Shown here one piece after another: positions 26,078 to 34,996 of a DNA stretch of 64,000 nt. Numbering within the stretch: position 1 is the first letter of the stretch; each line of letters opens with the position of its first letter. The notes beneath the pieces were generated by a model that was given only the letters and a program-made list of their open reading frames with translations, did no database searches and was not told the DNA's origin. A program made the translations under genes and the position numbers. The stretch covers positions 41,022 to 105,021 of the forward strand of contig NZ_BPFA01000015.1 in assembly GCF_019655055.1 (NCBI RefSeq), in the 5' to 3' direction. The DNA comes from Shewanella sp. MBTL60-112-B2 (lineage in GTDB: Bacteria > Pseudomonadota > Gammaproteobacteria > Enterobacterales > Shewanellaceae).

Positions 26078-27724
26078 ATGATGACAGAGCAATTAACAGC
26101 GCTAGCGACTTTTGACTCACAAGTATCAACATCGGATCAAGAATTACGGATTAAGGGCCACGCAGTTGTTGGTCAGGAGCAGGTATTAACTGAAGGTACA
26201 CTGTGTTTGTTAAAGGCATTGTGTAAGCAGTTTGCGCCAGAGGTGCCAGATTTACTTGCTAAGAGGCAGGCAAAGCAAAAGCGCATTGATTTAGGTGAGT
26301 TGCCTGACTTTTTGGAGCAGACCAAAGAGATCCGTCAGCAAAATTGGCAGATCCGAGGCATTCCTCAAGACTTGCAAGATAGACGCGTGGAGATCACCGG
26401 ACCTGTCGAGCGCAAGATGGTGATCAATGCACTTAATGCCAATGCAAAAGTATTTATGGCAGATTTTGAGGATTCACTGGCGCCAAGCTGGCAGAAGGTA
26501 GTGCAAGGTCAAATCAATTTGCGCGACGCGGTGAATGGTGACATTAGCTATACGACGCCTGAAACAGGCAAGCATTATTCATTAAATGACAACCCCGCGG
26601 TGCTTATTTGTCGAGTCCGTGGGCTACATATGCAAGAGCAGCATGTGCAGTTTGCTGGAGAGGCTATTCCAGCCAGTCTGTTCGATTTTTGCGTCTATTT
26701 CTATAATAACTACCGTAAGTTATTGAGTAAGGGCAGTGGTCCGTATTTTTATATTCCTAAGCTGGAAAGCCACCTAGAGGCGAAATGGTGGGCCAGAGTC
26801 TTTGCCTTTGTTGAGGCGCGTTTCTGTTTACAGCCTGGCACCATTAAGTGTACCTGCTTAATTGAAACCCTGCCTGCGGTCTTTGAGATGGATGAGATCT
26901 TGTATGAGCTGCGCTCTAACATTGTTGCACTTAATTGTGGGCGTTGGGATTATATATTTAGCTACATTAAAACCCTAAATAACCATAGCGACAGAGTGCT
27001 GCCTGATAGGACATCACTCACCATGGACAAGCCTTTTTTAAGTGCTTATTCACGTTTGTTGATTAAAACCTGCCACAAACGCGGCGCGTTAGCTATGGGC
27101 GGAATGGCGGCCTTTATCCCTGCAAAAGATACAGAACTCAATCAACAAGTGTTAGAAAAGGTTAAGCAGGATAAGCAACTCGAAGCGCGAAATGGCCATG
27201 ATGGCACCTGGGTGGCGCATCCTGGACTCGCCAATACTGCGATGGCCATTTTTAATGAATACATAGGTGAAGATCATATTAATCAACGACACATTACCCG
27301 TGATGTTGATGCCCCTATTCATGCTAGAGAGTTACTTGAACCAGCAAGGGGTGAGTGTACAGAAGCGGGTATGCGTCTCAATATCCGCATTGCACTGCAA
27401 TACATAGAATCATGGATTAACGGCAATGGTTGCGTTCCTATCTATGGCTTAATGGAAGATGCGGCTACGGCTGAAATATCTCGTACTTCAATCTGGCAGT
27501 GGATTAAGCATCGCCAGCAACTCACCTCAGGGGTTGTGGTTACTCAGGCGCTGTTTAAAGAGATATTGGTAGAGGAGCTTGCTCAGGTTAAAGATGAAGT
27601 TGGGGCCGATCGTTTTACCCATGGCTGTTTTACTCAGGCGGCAGTCTTGCTAGAGCAGATCACCACATCAGACGAGTTAGTCGACTTCTTAACTGAGCCG
27701 GGTTATCAACTGCTGGTTGAGTAA
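26078..27724 (+). CDS. aceB: Malate synthase A
   Basis: 548 aa from ATG 26078, preceded by GGGAG and beginning MMTEQL like E. coli AceB; longer starts at 26033 or 26054 are less likely. Condenses glyoxylate with acetyl-CoA to malate in the glyoxylate shunt. Family landmarks: RDRRVEITGPVE-like DRRVEITGPVERKMVINALN, KVFMADFEDSLAP, VLICRVRGLHM, CGRWDYIFSYIKT, DKPFLSAYSRLL, GGMAAFIPAKD and VPIYGLMEDAATAEISR. Isocitrate lyase (aceA), usually the next gene, is absent here: two terminators follow, then an HDOD gene. Confidence 0.96.
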   Translation: MMTEQLTALATFDSQVSTSDQELRIKGHAVVGQEQVLTEGTLCLLKALCKQFAPEVPDLLAKRQAKQKRIDLGELPDFLEQTKEIRQQNWQIRGIPQDLQDRRVEITGPVERKMVINALNANAKVFMADFEDSLAPSWQKVVQGQINLRDAVNGDISYTTPETGKHYSLNDNPAVLICRVRGLHMQEQHVQFAGEAIPASLFDFCVYFYNNYRKLLSKGSGPYFYIPKLESHLEAKWWARVFAFVEARFCLQPGTIKCTCLIETLPAVFEMDEILYELRSNIVALNCGRWDYIFSYIKTLNNHSDRVLPDRTSLTMDKPFLSAYSRLLIKTCHKRGALAMGGMAAFIPAKDTELNQQVLEKVKQDKQLEARNGHDGTWVAHPGLANTAMAIFNEYIGEDHINQRHITRDVDAPIHARELLEPARGECTEAGMRLNIRIALQYIESWINGNGCVPIYGLMEDAATAEISRTSIWQWIKHRQQLTSGVVVTQALFKEILVEELAQVKDEVGADRFTHGCFTQAAVLLEQITTSDELVDFLTEPGYQLLVE

Positions 27725-27799
27725 TACCAGTAACATATCGAGCATATTTGTTATAAAACTTCTTTTGAAAAAGTTTGGCTACATCTTGTAGCTTGTGTC

Positions 27800-27835
27800 C
27801 CCCGCACAGTATTCCTACGTGCTGTGCGGGTTTTT
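27800..27835 (+). terminator. Terminator of aceB
   Basis: CCCGCACAG and CTGTGCGGG pair around a 12-nt loop and are followed by TTTTT. Confidence 0.9.
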
Positions 27836-27880
27836 AATTTCGCTGCTCATCTTTCCAGTGAGTGGCTTGGTTGTGATTGG

Positions 27881-27907
27881 CGACTCTTCGGAGTCGTTTT
27901 TTTTTGA
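27881..27907 (+). terminator. Second terminator-like hairpin after aceB
   Basis: CGACTC, a stable TTCG tetraloop and GAGTCG, followed by at least nine T. It backs up the terminator 46 bp upstream. Confidence 0.75.
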
Positions 27908-28134
27908 AAACCAATAGAGTTTGGTGCAGGTATTGAGTGTTAACGAACTGTAATGGCTTTATTGTTAGCTATTAACGTATAGAATGTAGTTATAGATTGC
28001 TCACTTATGTTTGAGTACTTATCTTAGTGATAAGTGCCATAATGAGCATGGTGTATTTTTAGGCAAGAGAACAGAGCATGACATAAGTAGCATGCATAGC
28101 CTGATGTGGAAAACCATCATAAGATGAGAGTGAC

Positions 28135-29610
28135 TTGAAAGTAAGTAATATAGAAAATAGTCGATATAAGGGCGTTGAATACTGGACTAATCGCATCAGT
28201 GACCAAGAGATGCCAGCTCTTTGCTCTACAGTGAAAACCCTCGAAAAGCTTGCAAAGGACGACGTCTCCTCTTTATCTATCTTAGGTAAAAGTGTCATGC
28301 ATGATAATGCATTGACCTCTAGGATCTTGCGAGTGGCAAATAGCGTGACCTACAGTAAAGGCGTTAGCCAGGTCACTACGGTAAGCCGTGCTGCTGTGGT
28401 ACTAGGTTTTGATACAATTAAGAATATTTGTATTACAGCTAAATTACTTAGTAGTTTGCTTGAAGCGGAAGGACTCTCTGAAGGGGTTTACCACAGAATG
28501 CTCAAGCTGATGGCTCAAGCTTTTCAAGCTGCAATGCTAACAAAAATGTTACTCAAGGACTACGACGAAGAATTACAAGAGGAGGTGTTTATTGCCTCTT
28601 TGCTGTATCACTTAGGAGAAAGTGCTTTTTGGAGTACAGGCTGCACCGAAACCATAGTGCTTGATAATAAACTCAATCAATGTGATTCGTCGCAAGATAT
28701 GAATCACATTGTTCGCGAGCTGCTTGGTACCACGTTTGAACAGTTATCCTTAGGGCTTGCAAGGAGCTGGGGACTCGGTCATTTGCTGATAAAATCATTA
28801 AGCCAACCAGATCTGCGTACCCCTGAGATCCGCAGTATTTTTCTCGCTAATAAACTCAGCGAGATATTGTGTCAGCAAACTCCTAACATGGCGGAATTGT
28901 CGAAACGGCTACAGCAGACAGCTACTATGTTAGGGCTTGAAGTTGACGAGCTAAAAGGGCGGATCATTCGCTGCCATAAAGCGACTAAAACTATGGCTGA
29001 TGCTTATGGTGCCAGAATATTAGTTGAGCATTTACCTGAGCCTAAATACCTTCAAGAGCAAACTGAGGAGAGTCAGCCAGCCCCTATTATTTATGTTAGC
29101 GATGCTAATCGTCAGTTGCAGTGTTTGCGACAGCTCACTCAATGCGCATTAAATAAACAAGATTTCAATCAGGTTCTTTCCATTACATTAAATGGGATCT
29201 TAACCGGTGTTGGAGTAGACCGCTGCTGCGTGTTGTTAATGGCTCCAAATCGAAAGTCATTGCAGCCTCGTATTGTTCACGGTGAGGATGTTGAGCAAAT
29301 GAAAGCGTCGTTTAAGATTTCATTGAACAGTACTAAAAGTGTATTTCAAGATTGTATTTCACTGAAGCATGCTCTGTTTATTGATAACCCTGGCTCATCT
29401 AAATGGCGATTATTTATGGACGATGACATTAGAGCCATCACCTCTGCCACTGGCTTTATGCTTGCGCCACTTATTGTGGATCAAACCGCAATTGGTGTGG
29501 TGTACGCCGATAGGGCTAGTTCAGGAAGGCGTTTATCCCAAGATGATTTTACTAGCTTTAGTCATTTGGTTGATATGGCAAATGTCTGTTTTACTACCTC
29601 AACGAAATAA
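28135..29610 (+). CDS. HDOD-GAF signalling protein
   Basis: 491 aa, starting at TTG 28135 behind GAGAG. Residues about 25-225 form an HDOD domain (DNALTSRILRVANSVTYSKG, VLGFDTIKNICIT, FIASLLYHLGESAFW), a relative of HD domains that has usually lost metal-dependent hydrolase activity. Residues about 340-485 form a GAF domain (TGVGVDRCCVLLMAPN, APLIVDQTAIGVVYADR). Both are cytoplasmic signalling modules; HDOD proteins often control motility or c-di-GMP output. Target unknown. Confidence 0.87.
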   Translation: MKVSNIENSRYKGVEYWTNRISDQEMPALCSTVKTLEKLAKDDVSSLSILGKSVMHDNALTSRILRVANSVTYSKGVSQVTTVSRAAVVLGFDTIKNICITAKLLSSLLEAEGLSEGVYHRMLKLMAQAFQAAMLTKMLLKDYDEELQEEVFIASLLYHLGESAFWSTGCTETIVLDNKLNQCDSSQDMNHIVRELLGTTFEQLSLGLARSWGLGHLLIKSLSQPDLRTPEIRSIFLANKLSEILCQQTPNMAELSKRLQQTATMLGLEVDELKGRIIRCHKATKTMADAYGARILVEHLPEPKYLQEQTEESQPAPIIYVSDANRQLQCLRQLTQCALNKQDFNQVLSITLNGILTGVGVDRCCVLLMAPNRKSLQPRIVHGEDVEQMKASFKISLNSTKSVFQDCISLKHALFIDNPGSSKWRLFMDDDIRAITSATGFMLAPLIVDQTAIGVVYADRASSGRRLSQDDFTSFSHLVDMANVCFTTSTK

Positions 29611-29630
29611 CGGGCTAACTGATTAACTCG

Positions 29631-29846
29631 TTAAATTGCTAAAGCACTTTTAAATTTTAGGCATTGGCCAGCTTCAACCCTTGTCACACCATGAGTGAGT
29701 TCGTTAGGGGCAGTGATTATCTGCTGGGTAATTGCTATAGCGTTAGGGATAGGAAAGCTTAAGTGATATTGAGCTATTTTCCAGCCATGTGCGGTTTTGA
29801 TTAAGGCTTTAGAGGCACTTAGATTGAAGATATCTATCCATGTCAT
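29631..29846 (-). pseudogene. Probable C-terminal remnant of a SnoaL/NTF2-like protein
   Basis: 71 codons without a ribosome site. KALIKTAHGWKIAQYHLSFP then IPN matches the last strand region of SnoaL-like (NTF2-fold) proteins, but the first two-thirds of that domain are missing and an in-frame TAA lies just upstream of the ATG. The gap to mtfA is only 39 bp, so the missing part was probably lost by deletion. A genuine short gene cannot be ruled out. Confidence 0.4.
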
Positions 29847-29885
29847 TATATAGGCGCTTTACTGACACCAATACTTGTTTAAAGG

Positions 29886-30710
29886 TTAGTGCCAATTCAC
29901 AGGATCGAGTTGATAAAAGGAGCTCAACTCTTGATATAGCGCTGGGTGTAAGGCAACAAAGTCATGGGGTTGTTCGAAAAATACTTCACTCACAACGGCA
30001 AAAAATTCCGCAGGGTTAGTTGCACCATAGTAGCTAAAAAGTGAATGCTCGCCGTATTGACTTGCCCTTACTAAAGCCTGGTATTCCCGCATTAATACTT
30101 CAGACCAAGAAGCGTAATCTTTGCTATGTTGCAGAATGGGAGCTCCATTTGCATTGCCATCTTCTTGATCTAATTGGTGGGCAAACTCATGGATGACCAC
30201 ATTGCTACCGTCATCAGGTACCGCCGCGTCGTGTTTAGTTGTTTGCCAAGACAATATTACACGGCCATGTTGCCATGATTCACCCGATAGAACTCTTCGC
30301 TGATCAGACACAACTCCTGCACCGTGATGCTGCTGGTTTTCGACAATAAACACCGATGGATAAATCAGGATCTCTTTTAACCTAGGATAAAAATCGGTTG
30401 TTCTATTGAGTAATAACAAACAGGCTTGCGCGGCTACGGTGACACGAATGTCATCATTAATTCTCAAACCATCGCAGCCGACAAAGCGCTTTTCAGCGAT
30501 AAAAACTTGTATATGTTTCTTAAGTTGTAGCTGTAAATCGGCGGGTAATGTCCTGAAGAAAGGAATACGACGTTTTAAGATCTCTCGCCATTCATGAGGG
30601 AAGGGTTGCTGGCTAATTAATTTGCGTCTATAGCGAGCACGCCATGACGCACTAGCAATCCATGCGATGGCGCTGATACTGAACAGTAGGATAAGAAAGA
30701 TCGCTAACAT
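29886..30710 (-). CDS. mtfA: MtfA-type zinc peptidase (DUF980)
   Basis: 274 aa from ATG 30710, preceded by AAGG; a start at 30773 is less likely. A membrane helix at the N-terminus (LAIFLILLFSISAIAWIA) precedes a metallopeptidase domain: RRIPFFRTLPADLQLQLKKH, FVGCDGL, and the zinc site HEFAHQLDQEDG (HExxH) near residue 190. In E. coli, MtfA is a soluble aminopeptidase that binds the repressor Mlc and so affects glucose PTS genes; the membrane anchor here is a difference from the enteric protein. No Mlc or ptsG gene is nearby. Confidence 0.9.
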   Translation of the reverse strand: MLAIFLILLFSISAIAWIASASWRARYRRKLISQQPFPHEWREILKRRIPFFRTLPADLQLQLKKHIQVFIAEKRFVGCDGLRINDDIRVTVAAQACLLLLNRTTDFYPRLKEILIYPSVFIVENQQHHGAGVVSDQRRVLSGESWQHGRVILSWQTTKHDAAVPDDGSNVVIHEFAHQLDQEDGNANGAPILQHSKDYASWSEVLMREYQALVRASQYGEHSLFSYYGATNPAEFFAVVSEVFFEQPHDFVALHPALYQELSSFYQLDPVNWH

Positions 30711-30914
30711 AGTGCGCCTTTTATTTTTGTAATGAGTTAACTTTGATATGCGGATCTTAAGTGCAAAATTCAACCATTACCGTTTATCTATTGGCTACAA
30801 AGTTTTTGTTACTTATGGAAATGGACTTGTAAAAAGGTAAAAAAATGCTGGCAGTGCAATAATTCTAAATTGTCGGTTTACTGCCAGCTAAGGGAGGGGG
30901 AGGGAGGTTTATAC
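30711..30914. other. Gap between the RHH gene and mtfA with an imperfect hairpin
   Basis: About 200 bases. GCTGGCAGT (from 30847) can pair with ACTGCCAGC (ending near 30889) across a long loop. On the minus strand this lies after the RHH gene and could end its transcript, but the T-run is short (TTTTTT interrupted by ACC). Confidence 0.4.
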
Positions 30915-31358
30915 TTATTCAACTATGATACTTTTTTCTTTTAGCTTTCTTTGCTCGGGGCTTAAATTAAAGTGATGCTCAATCAAAAAGCGAATAAGCT
31001 TTGATTTTGCTACATCGCAGTCATCGGCTAATGTGGCTAAGTGAGCAATCGCTGATTCAGTTAAGGTGAAGGTCGCCTTTCTGACTGGGCAATTACCTTT
31101 TTTCACGGTTAAAACTGTTTCGCTTTGTTGGCTGTTAAGTAAATGACTTCTATATTCAGGCTGAAAGCGAGCTTTCTGACTTTCTAAGTCAATGACTTTA
31201 TGTTTGTTAGACGCGAGTACTTCTTGCCCTGAAGCATAACGGCTCGCATCGTTAATGAAGTCATCAATTAGATCATCGAGTGCCAGCTGGCTTGTTTGGA
31301 TCTGCCTATGAGTTGAACTAGACGGCGTAGAGTTTTTCTTGAGATCTGCCAGACCCAT
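30915..31358 (-). CDS. Ribbon-helix-helix-type partner of ParA
   Basis: 147 aa from ATG 31358 behind GAGAGG. An N-terminal unstructured Ser/Thr-rich region and an acidic helix (LALDDLIDDFINDASRYA) precede a C-terminal ribbon-helix-helix-like segment: RKATFTLTESAIAHLATLAD, then DVAKSKLIRFLIEHHF. RHH proteins of this size serve as DNA-binding adaptors or repressors beside ParA on plasmids. The start overlaps the parA-like gene by 41 bp, so the two are expressed together. No replication initiator is nearby, which argues against an active plasmid origin. Confidence 0.7.
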   Translation of the reverse strand: MGLADLKKNSTPSSSTHRQIQTSQLALDDLIDDFINDASRYASGQEVLASNKHKVIDLESQKARFQPEYRSHLLNSQQSETVLTVKKGNCPVRKATFTLTESAIAHLATLADDCDVAKSKLIRFLIEHHFNLSPEQRKLKEKSIIVE

Positions 31359-32061
31359 AATTACCTCTCATCTTGTTCATCTGTTTTTCAGCAAGGCGAT
31401 TGCGAATTTCAGTGGCATTATTTACCTGTAGCATTTCACAGGCAATGCCTCTTATTTCTCCTGCAGCTTTTCCTTTAGGCTCAATCTCGAGTACCGACAG
31501 ACCAGACTCTTCGCTGTCATCGTAAATATTTCGGCTATAGGTAATCGCGTCTAACACATTGATGTCATATGTCTTACATACTTCTTTAGCTTCAAAAATA
31601 CGGTTGGCCTGGTTAGGTAGGCTAGGGCATTGGGTAATAACAAATGTGGCACGCATTTTGGGGTTTATCATCATACAAGTAGCGACGATATCATCCATAT
31701 GGCTGACTGTTTTTAAATCTCGGCGCTTAGGGCGAAGAGGCATAAGTACGTGTGAAGCGACTGACATTGTTGCACGTAATGCTAGGTTATCTTGGCCACC
31801 ACAATCGACGATTACATAGTCATAGTGTTGTTCTAAACTAAGGAGATCATTACGGATTTTCCCGTAAAGTTGTACACAATTAATGCTGGGTAAATCTGAA
31901 TTATTATTGCGAGCATGGATCCAATCTGAGGTCGTACGTTGGGGGTCGCAATCAACCATAATTACTGAGGCTTGGCATTCTGCTGTTAGAAATACAGCGA
32001 TATTTTGGGCTAGGCAACTTTTACCACTACCACCTTTTTCGCCACCGACGAGTATGATCAT
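31318..32061 (-). CDS. ParA/MinD-family P-loop ATPase
   Basis: 247 aa. Deviant Walker A GGEKGGSGKS at residues 6-15, with the signature Lys before GG; switch I-like VDCDPQRTTSDW; Walker B-like YVIVDCGGQD near 83; and LMPLRPKRRDLKT. These features place it in the ParA group that positions DNA or protein cargo with a DNA-binding partner, here the overlapping RHH protein. It is far from the chromosomal parAB/oriC genes as judged by the neighbours, so it is an orphan system. The upstream region carries several TTGACG words that may be binding sites. Confidence 0.88.
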   Translation of the reverse strand: MIILVGGEKGGSGKSCLAQNIAVFLTAECQASVIMVDCDPQRTTSDWIHARNNNSDLPSINCVQLYGKIRNDLLSLEQHYDYVIVDCGGQDNLALRATMSVASHVLMPLRPKRRDLKTVSHMDDIVATCMMINPKMRATFVITQCPSLPNQANRIFEAKEVCKTYDINVLDAITYSRNIYDDSEESGLSVLEIEPKGKAAGEIRGIACEMLQVNNATEIRNRLAEKQMNKMRGNYGSGRSQEKLYAV

Positions 32062-32634
32062 ATTGTTTTCCTCTTGTACGCGGTGAATTTATCTTTCTTA
32101 TTATATGAATGGAGGTAAGTAACAGTTTGCGTACTTATGACATTGGATTTGTTAATAACGGAATCCATATTTATCCTGCTGTTACTGTAAGGTTAATTTA
32201 GGTCGATACTTATCATCCGTCAACAGTATGATTTTTGACGTTTTTATTGCTTTTGACTACCGCCATGTATTTGACGGTTAGAGTTGCAAGGATGTTTTGT
32301 TGACGCCGAGTTGAGATTGTTGTGTTCGCTGGTTATTTGTTTGTTTAATTAGGTGTTTAGCTTTGTCGTGTTTATAAATAATCGTTTTCACTGCATAAAT
32401 ATTGTTTTGGTTTGCAGTTGTTATAGCTTGTTAGCATGTTTATTTATTCCAATGGGATATAATTGATAACCTTAATATTTATAATTGATATATATGGTTT
32501 TACATCTGAGCAGATAATTATTGTGTCACAGCGGTAGTCTGCGCGAGTTAAAGTGCAGTATTTCTATGAGAACTTGATAGAATGCGGCACTAGAACTGTT
32601 GATGAGTTAAACATCTTAATAATGAGGTTAGTTT
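32062..32634. promoter_or_regulatory. AT-rich divergent region with clustered TTGACG repeats
   Basis: 573 bases between the ParA/RHH operon and DUF3820. TTGACG occurs at 32235-32240, 32271-32276 and 32300-32305, reversed at 32218-32223, and as TTGAC at 32253-32257: five sites in about 90 bp, at irregular 15-30-bp steps, some forming CCGTCAA...TTGACGG pairs. This could be an operator or centromere-like site for the ParA/RHH pair. The remainder (32320-32520) is very AT-rich. Confidence 0.45.
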
Positions 32635-32862
32635 GTGATGGATGAAAAACTTCTACTTGAAGCCATTACTCAGAAGATGCCATTTGGTAAATATGCAGGC
32701 AGACGTTTACTTGAACTGCCTGAACCCTACTTAGTTTGGTTCCACTCAAAAGGCTTCCCGGAAGGAAAGTTGGGCCAGCAACTAGCGTTAATGTATGAGG
32801 TTAAGTTAAATGGTCTTGAAGGAATGTTGCAGCCAATATTAGATGAGGCAAAGCGTTCTTAA
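32635..32862 (+). CDS. DUF3820 family small protein
   Basis: 75 aa from GTG 32635 (GAGG 7 nt upstream) or 74 aa from ATG 32638. The family core is visible: MPFGKYAGRRLLELPEPYLVWF then KGFPEGKLGQQLALMYEVKLNGLE. DUF3820 proteins are small cytoplasmic proteins of unknown function; the FGKYxGxxLxELPxxYLxW pattern is also found in nuclease-associated modules. It stands alone. Confidence 0.88.
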   Translation: MMDEKLLLEAITQKMPFGKYAGRRLLELPEPYLVWFHSKGFPEGKLGQQLALMYEVKLNGLEGMLQPILDEAKRS

Positions 32863-33059
32863 CTGGCTCATTAATCTATTTGAGCAATAAATCTACTGTA
32901 ATTAATAAAGTTCCGTGATAGAGATTAAAATACTTGGTTATGAGAGTTGGATCTAATTGTTGGAGATCCGAGGCTTATACTTGTGACTAATTAGAGATTT
33001 ATCACCTATTGCATGCTTTAATACTTGTGAATTGATAACTTATTTAAAGGAAACTTCCG

Positions 33060-33362
33060 ATGATAGCTAAATTAGTGAAATTGGCTGCAGCTGCAACTCT
33101 AGCACTCGGTATCTCAAGCGCATGGGCACAAGGTGTTATGCATGAAGGTACAGTCATGGATACCATGAATGGCGGCGGTTATACCTACGTTCAGATCAAA
33201 GAAGCTGACAAGACTTTTTGGGCTGCTGGTCCACAAATTGAAGTTAAGAAAGGCGACACTGTTGTTGTTCAAGAGCAGATGTGGATGAACGATTTCAGCA
33301 GCAAAACTCTAAATCGTACTTTCGATGAGCTGTTATTCGTTGGTCGTATCGACAAGAAGTAA
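33060..33362 (+). CDS. NrfJ-related small periplasmic protein
   Basis: 100 aa with a signal peptide (KLVKLAAAATLALGISSAWA). The mature part, EGTVMDTMNGGGYTYVQIKE then KTFWAAGPQIEVKKGDTVVV, matches the small NrfJ-like family common in Shewanella and related genera: a beta-rich domain with a GGYTY turn and a WxAGP segment. Its role is unknown; some members lie near cytochrome genes, but none are here. GGA precedes the ATG by about 8 nt. A terminator follows. Confidence 0.8.
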   Translation: MIAKLVKLAAAATLALGISSAWAQGVMHEGTVMDTMNGGGYTYVQIKEADKTFWAAGPQIEVKKGDTVVVQEQMWMNDFSSKTLNRTFDELLFVGRIDKK

Positions 33363-33426
33363 TTGTCACTTTATGCCTTAAGCAGAACTGCTTGGCTTTT
33401 AAGAGTGAACTTTCGCAAAGAGTGTT

Positions 33427-33462
33427 AAATGGCGTAGACTGAGTCTACGCCATTTTCTTTTG
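33427..33462 (+). terminator. Terminator of the NrfJ-like gene
   Basis: ATGGCGTAGA and TCTACGCCAT pair around CTGAG and are followed by TTTTCTTTT; AAAT on the left may give some activity in reverse. Confidence 0.8.
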
Positions 33463-33538
33463 TGTAGCACTGCTGCAAAATCTAGCTAAAGCCTTATCCA
33501 TCGTAATTCTCAATCGCCTAAGTAAGTGAATAATACCA

Positions 33539-34039
33539 ATGCTTAAACTGATCCCATACCAAAAGAGTTATGCAGCAGAAGTCGCTACATTGGCGCACAT
33601 TGCTATCTGTGACGTAAGTGATGGCGTTTATAGCGAGGAAGAAAAGTCGGCTTGGTCTTTTGCGCCAAGATCTGCATATCACTGGCATAAGAGGCTATCT
33701 AAATCTCAAACTTGGTTAATGGTGTATGACAAGCATGTAGAGGCTGAAAAAGCTGTTTGCTGCGGCTTTATCAATCTTGAGACTCAATTTAACAGTCGTG
33801 GCTATATCGATAGTTTATATGTGCATCCAGACTATCAGCGGCGCGGTATTGCAAAGCAGTTATATGCAGCGTTAGAGCAATGGGCCAGCCTGCAAAAGAT
33901 TGATGAGCTATCTGTCGATGCTTCAAAAGTGTCGAAGCCGCTCTTCGAGTCTGTGGGGTTTAAAGTTAGACACCGTAGCTATCAAGAGAAACGAGGTGTG
34001 GTCATAATGGGTTATTACATGCTTAAGGAATTGATTTAG
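33539..34039 (+). CDS. GNAT-family N-acetyltransferase (first of two)
   Basis: 166 aa. GNAT core: GFINLETQF (motif B-like strand), then YIDSLYVHPDYQRRGIAKQLYAAL, where QRRGIAK is the acetyl-CoA pyrophosphate loop, and SKPLFESVGFKVRHRSYQEKRG at the end. The substrate cannot be predicted. A paralogue follows 82 bp downstream with the same order (YSEMQRKVWSP against YSEEEKSAWSF), so the pair arose by tandem duplication. Confidence 0.9.
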   Translation: MLKLIPYQKSYAAEVATLAHIAICDVSDGVYSEEEKSAWSFAPRSAYHWHKRLSKSQTWLMVYDKHVEAEKAVCCGFINLETQFNSRGYIDSLYVHPDYQRRGIAKQLYAALEQWASLQKIDELSVDASKVSKPLFESVGFKVRHRSYQEKRGVVIMGYYMLKELI

Positions 34040-34121
34040 GAGTGCGTAATTAACTTTGCCTTAGTTCGTCAGTCTTGCAAGTAGCGAGTCAATTTATTAC
34101 CGAATTAAAAGGATTTATCCA

Positions 34122-34667
34122 ATGAAACCCCCAGTAATCAGCGTCAGACCATTTGCGGTTAAGGATGTCACAGAGCTCGCTCAGGTATTTCACTTGAGTA
34201 TCAATCAAGGTGCCGCTTCTCATTATAGTGAGATGCAACGAAAAGTTTGGTCACCAAACTTGCGTAGCGATGAGGTTTGGCTTGAGCGTTTATCTGGGAC
34301 GTTAACTTGGGTCGCTGAAACAAGCTGCGGTATTATCGGTTTTATTAACCTCAAGAAACCTAGCGATGTTGATTGCGATAGCGATATCGCACAGGCAATT
34401 GCAGGCTCTTTGGCGGAAGCTGAGGTTGATTGCTTGTTTACTCATCCTGAATTTGTGGGGATGGGAGTCGCGAAGGCTTTATATGCTGAGCTGGAAAACA
34501 AGGCACTAACACTCGGGATTAAGCTGTTAACGGTGCAGGCCTCATATTTAGCTAAGCCAGTGTTTGAGCGGTTTGGCTTTGAAACTATTACCCAAAACAG
34601 CCACAACAAAGGCGATCAAGTGTTGGTGAACTTCAGCATGATTAAGCAATTATACCAATTGCATTAA
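34122..34667 (+). CDS. GNAT-family N-acetyltransferase (second of two), C-terminus supplied by MITE
   Basis: 181 aa. Same family as the preceding gene: WVAETSCGIIGFINLKKP, then VDCLFTHPEFVGMGVAKALYAELE (loop VGMGVAK) and LAKPVFERFGFETIT. The last codons, YQLH plus TAA, lie in the inverted end of the element at 34653-34916; the paralogue ends MLKELI where this one reads MIKQLYQLH, so the element changed only the last few residues and the protein is probably still active. Confidence 0.9.
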   Translation: MKPPVISVRPFAVKDVTELAQVFHLSINQGAASHYSEMQRKVWSPNLRSDEVWLERLSGTLTWVAETSCGIIGFINLKKPSDVDCDSDIAQAIAGSLAEAEVDCLFTHPEFVGMGVAKALYAELENKALTLGIKLLTVQASYLAKPVFERFGFETITQNSHNKGDQVLVNFSMIKQLYQLH

Positions 34668-34916
34668 TAATCTGTTCATTCAGTGGGAATTCAAAGCACT
34701 GAAGGCAAGCAGGGAACTTGAAGCTAATAGTTATTCTATATCGAGAGTTTCTGGCGCAGTATGCAGTGCTTTGAAACCCACCCAGAGGGAAGCACTCAAG
34801 CATTCCACTTCTGCTTTGCATGGTCTCACAAGGGAATAACCATTCTGTCGTCCATGCGCCTTGAATTGAAAAGCTTGAGCGCTTCTGAATTGATTAAATT
34901 ACTAATGCAATTGGTA
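34653..34916. repeat. MITE-like element of a second family (264 bp)
   Basis: Inverted ends TACCAATTGCATTAATAAT (left) and, reverse-complemented, TACCAATTGCATTAGTAAT (right), flanked by TTA on both sides, a likely target duplication. The interior has no ORF; it includes matching AAGCACTGAAGG and CAGTGCTTTG. It differs from the family at 13428. It begins inside the 3' end of the GNAT gene and provides its stop codon. Confidence 0.8.
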
Positions 34917-34996
34917 TTACCCTAAAACTATTTACGGAGTTGTTGGGGCAAGGCCAAAGCCAAAGGTCGACTCTTGCCCACTTAGATAGTACATAA

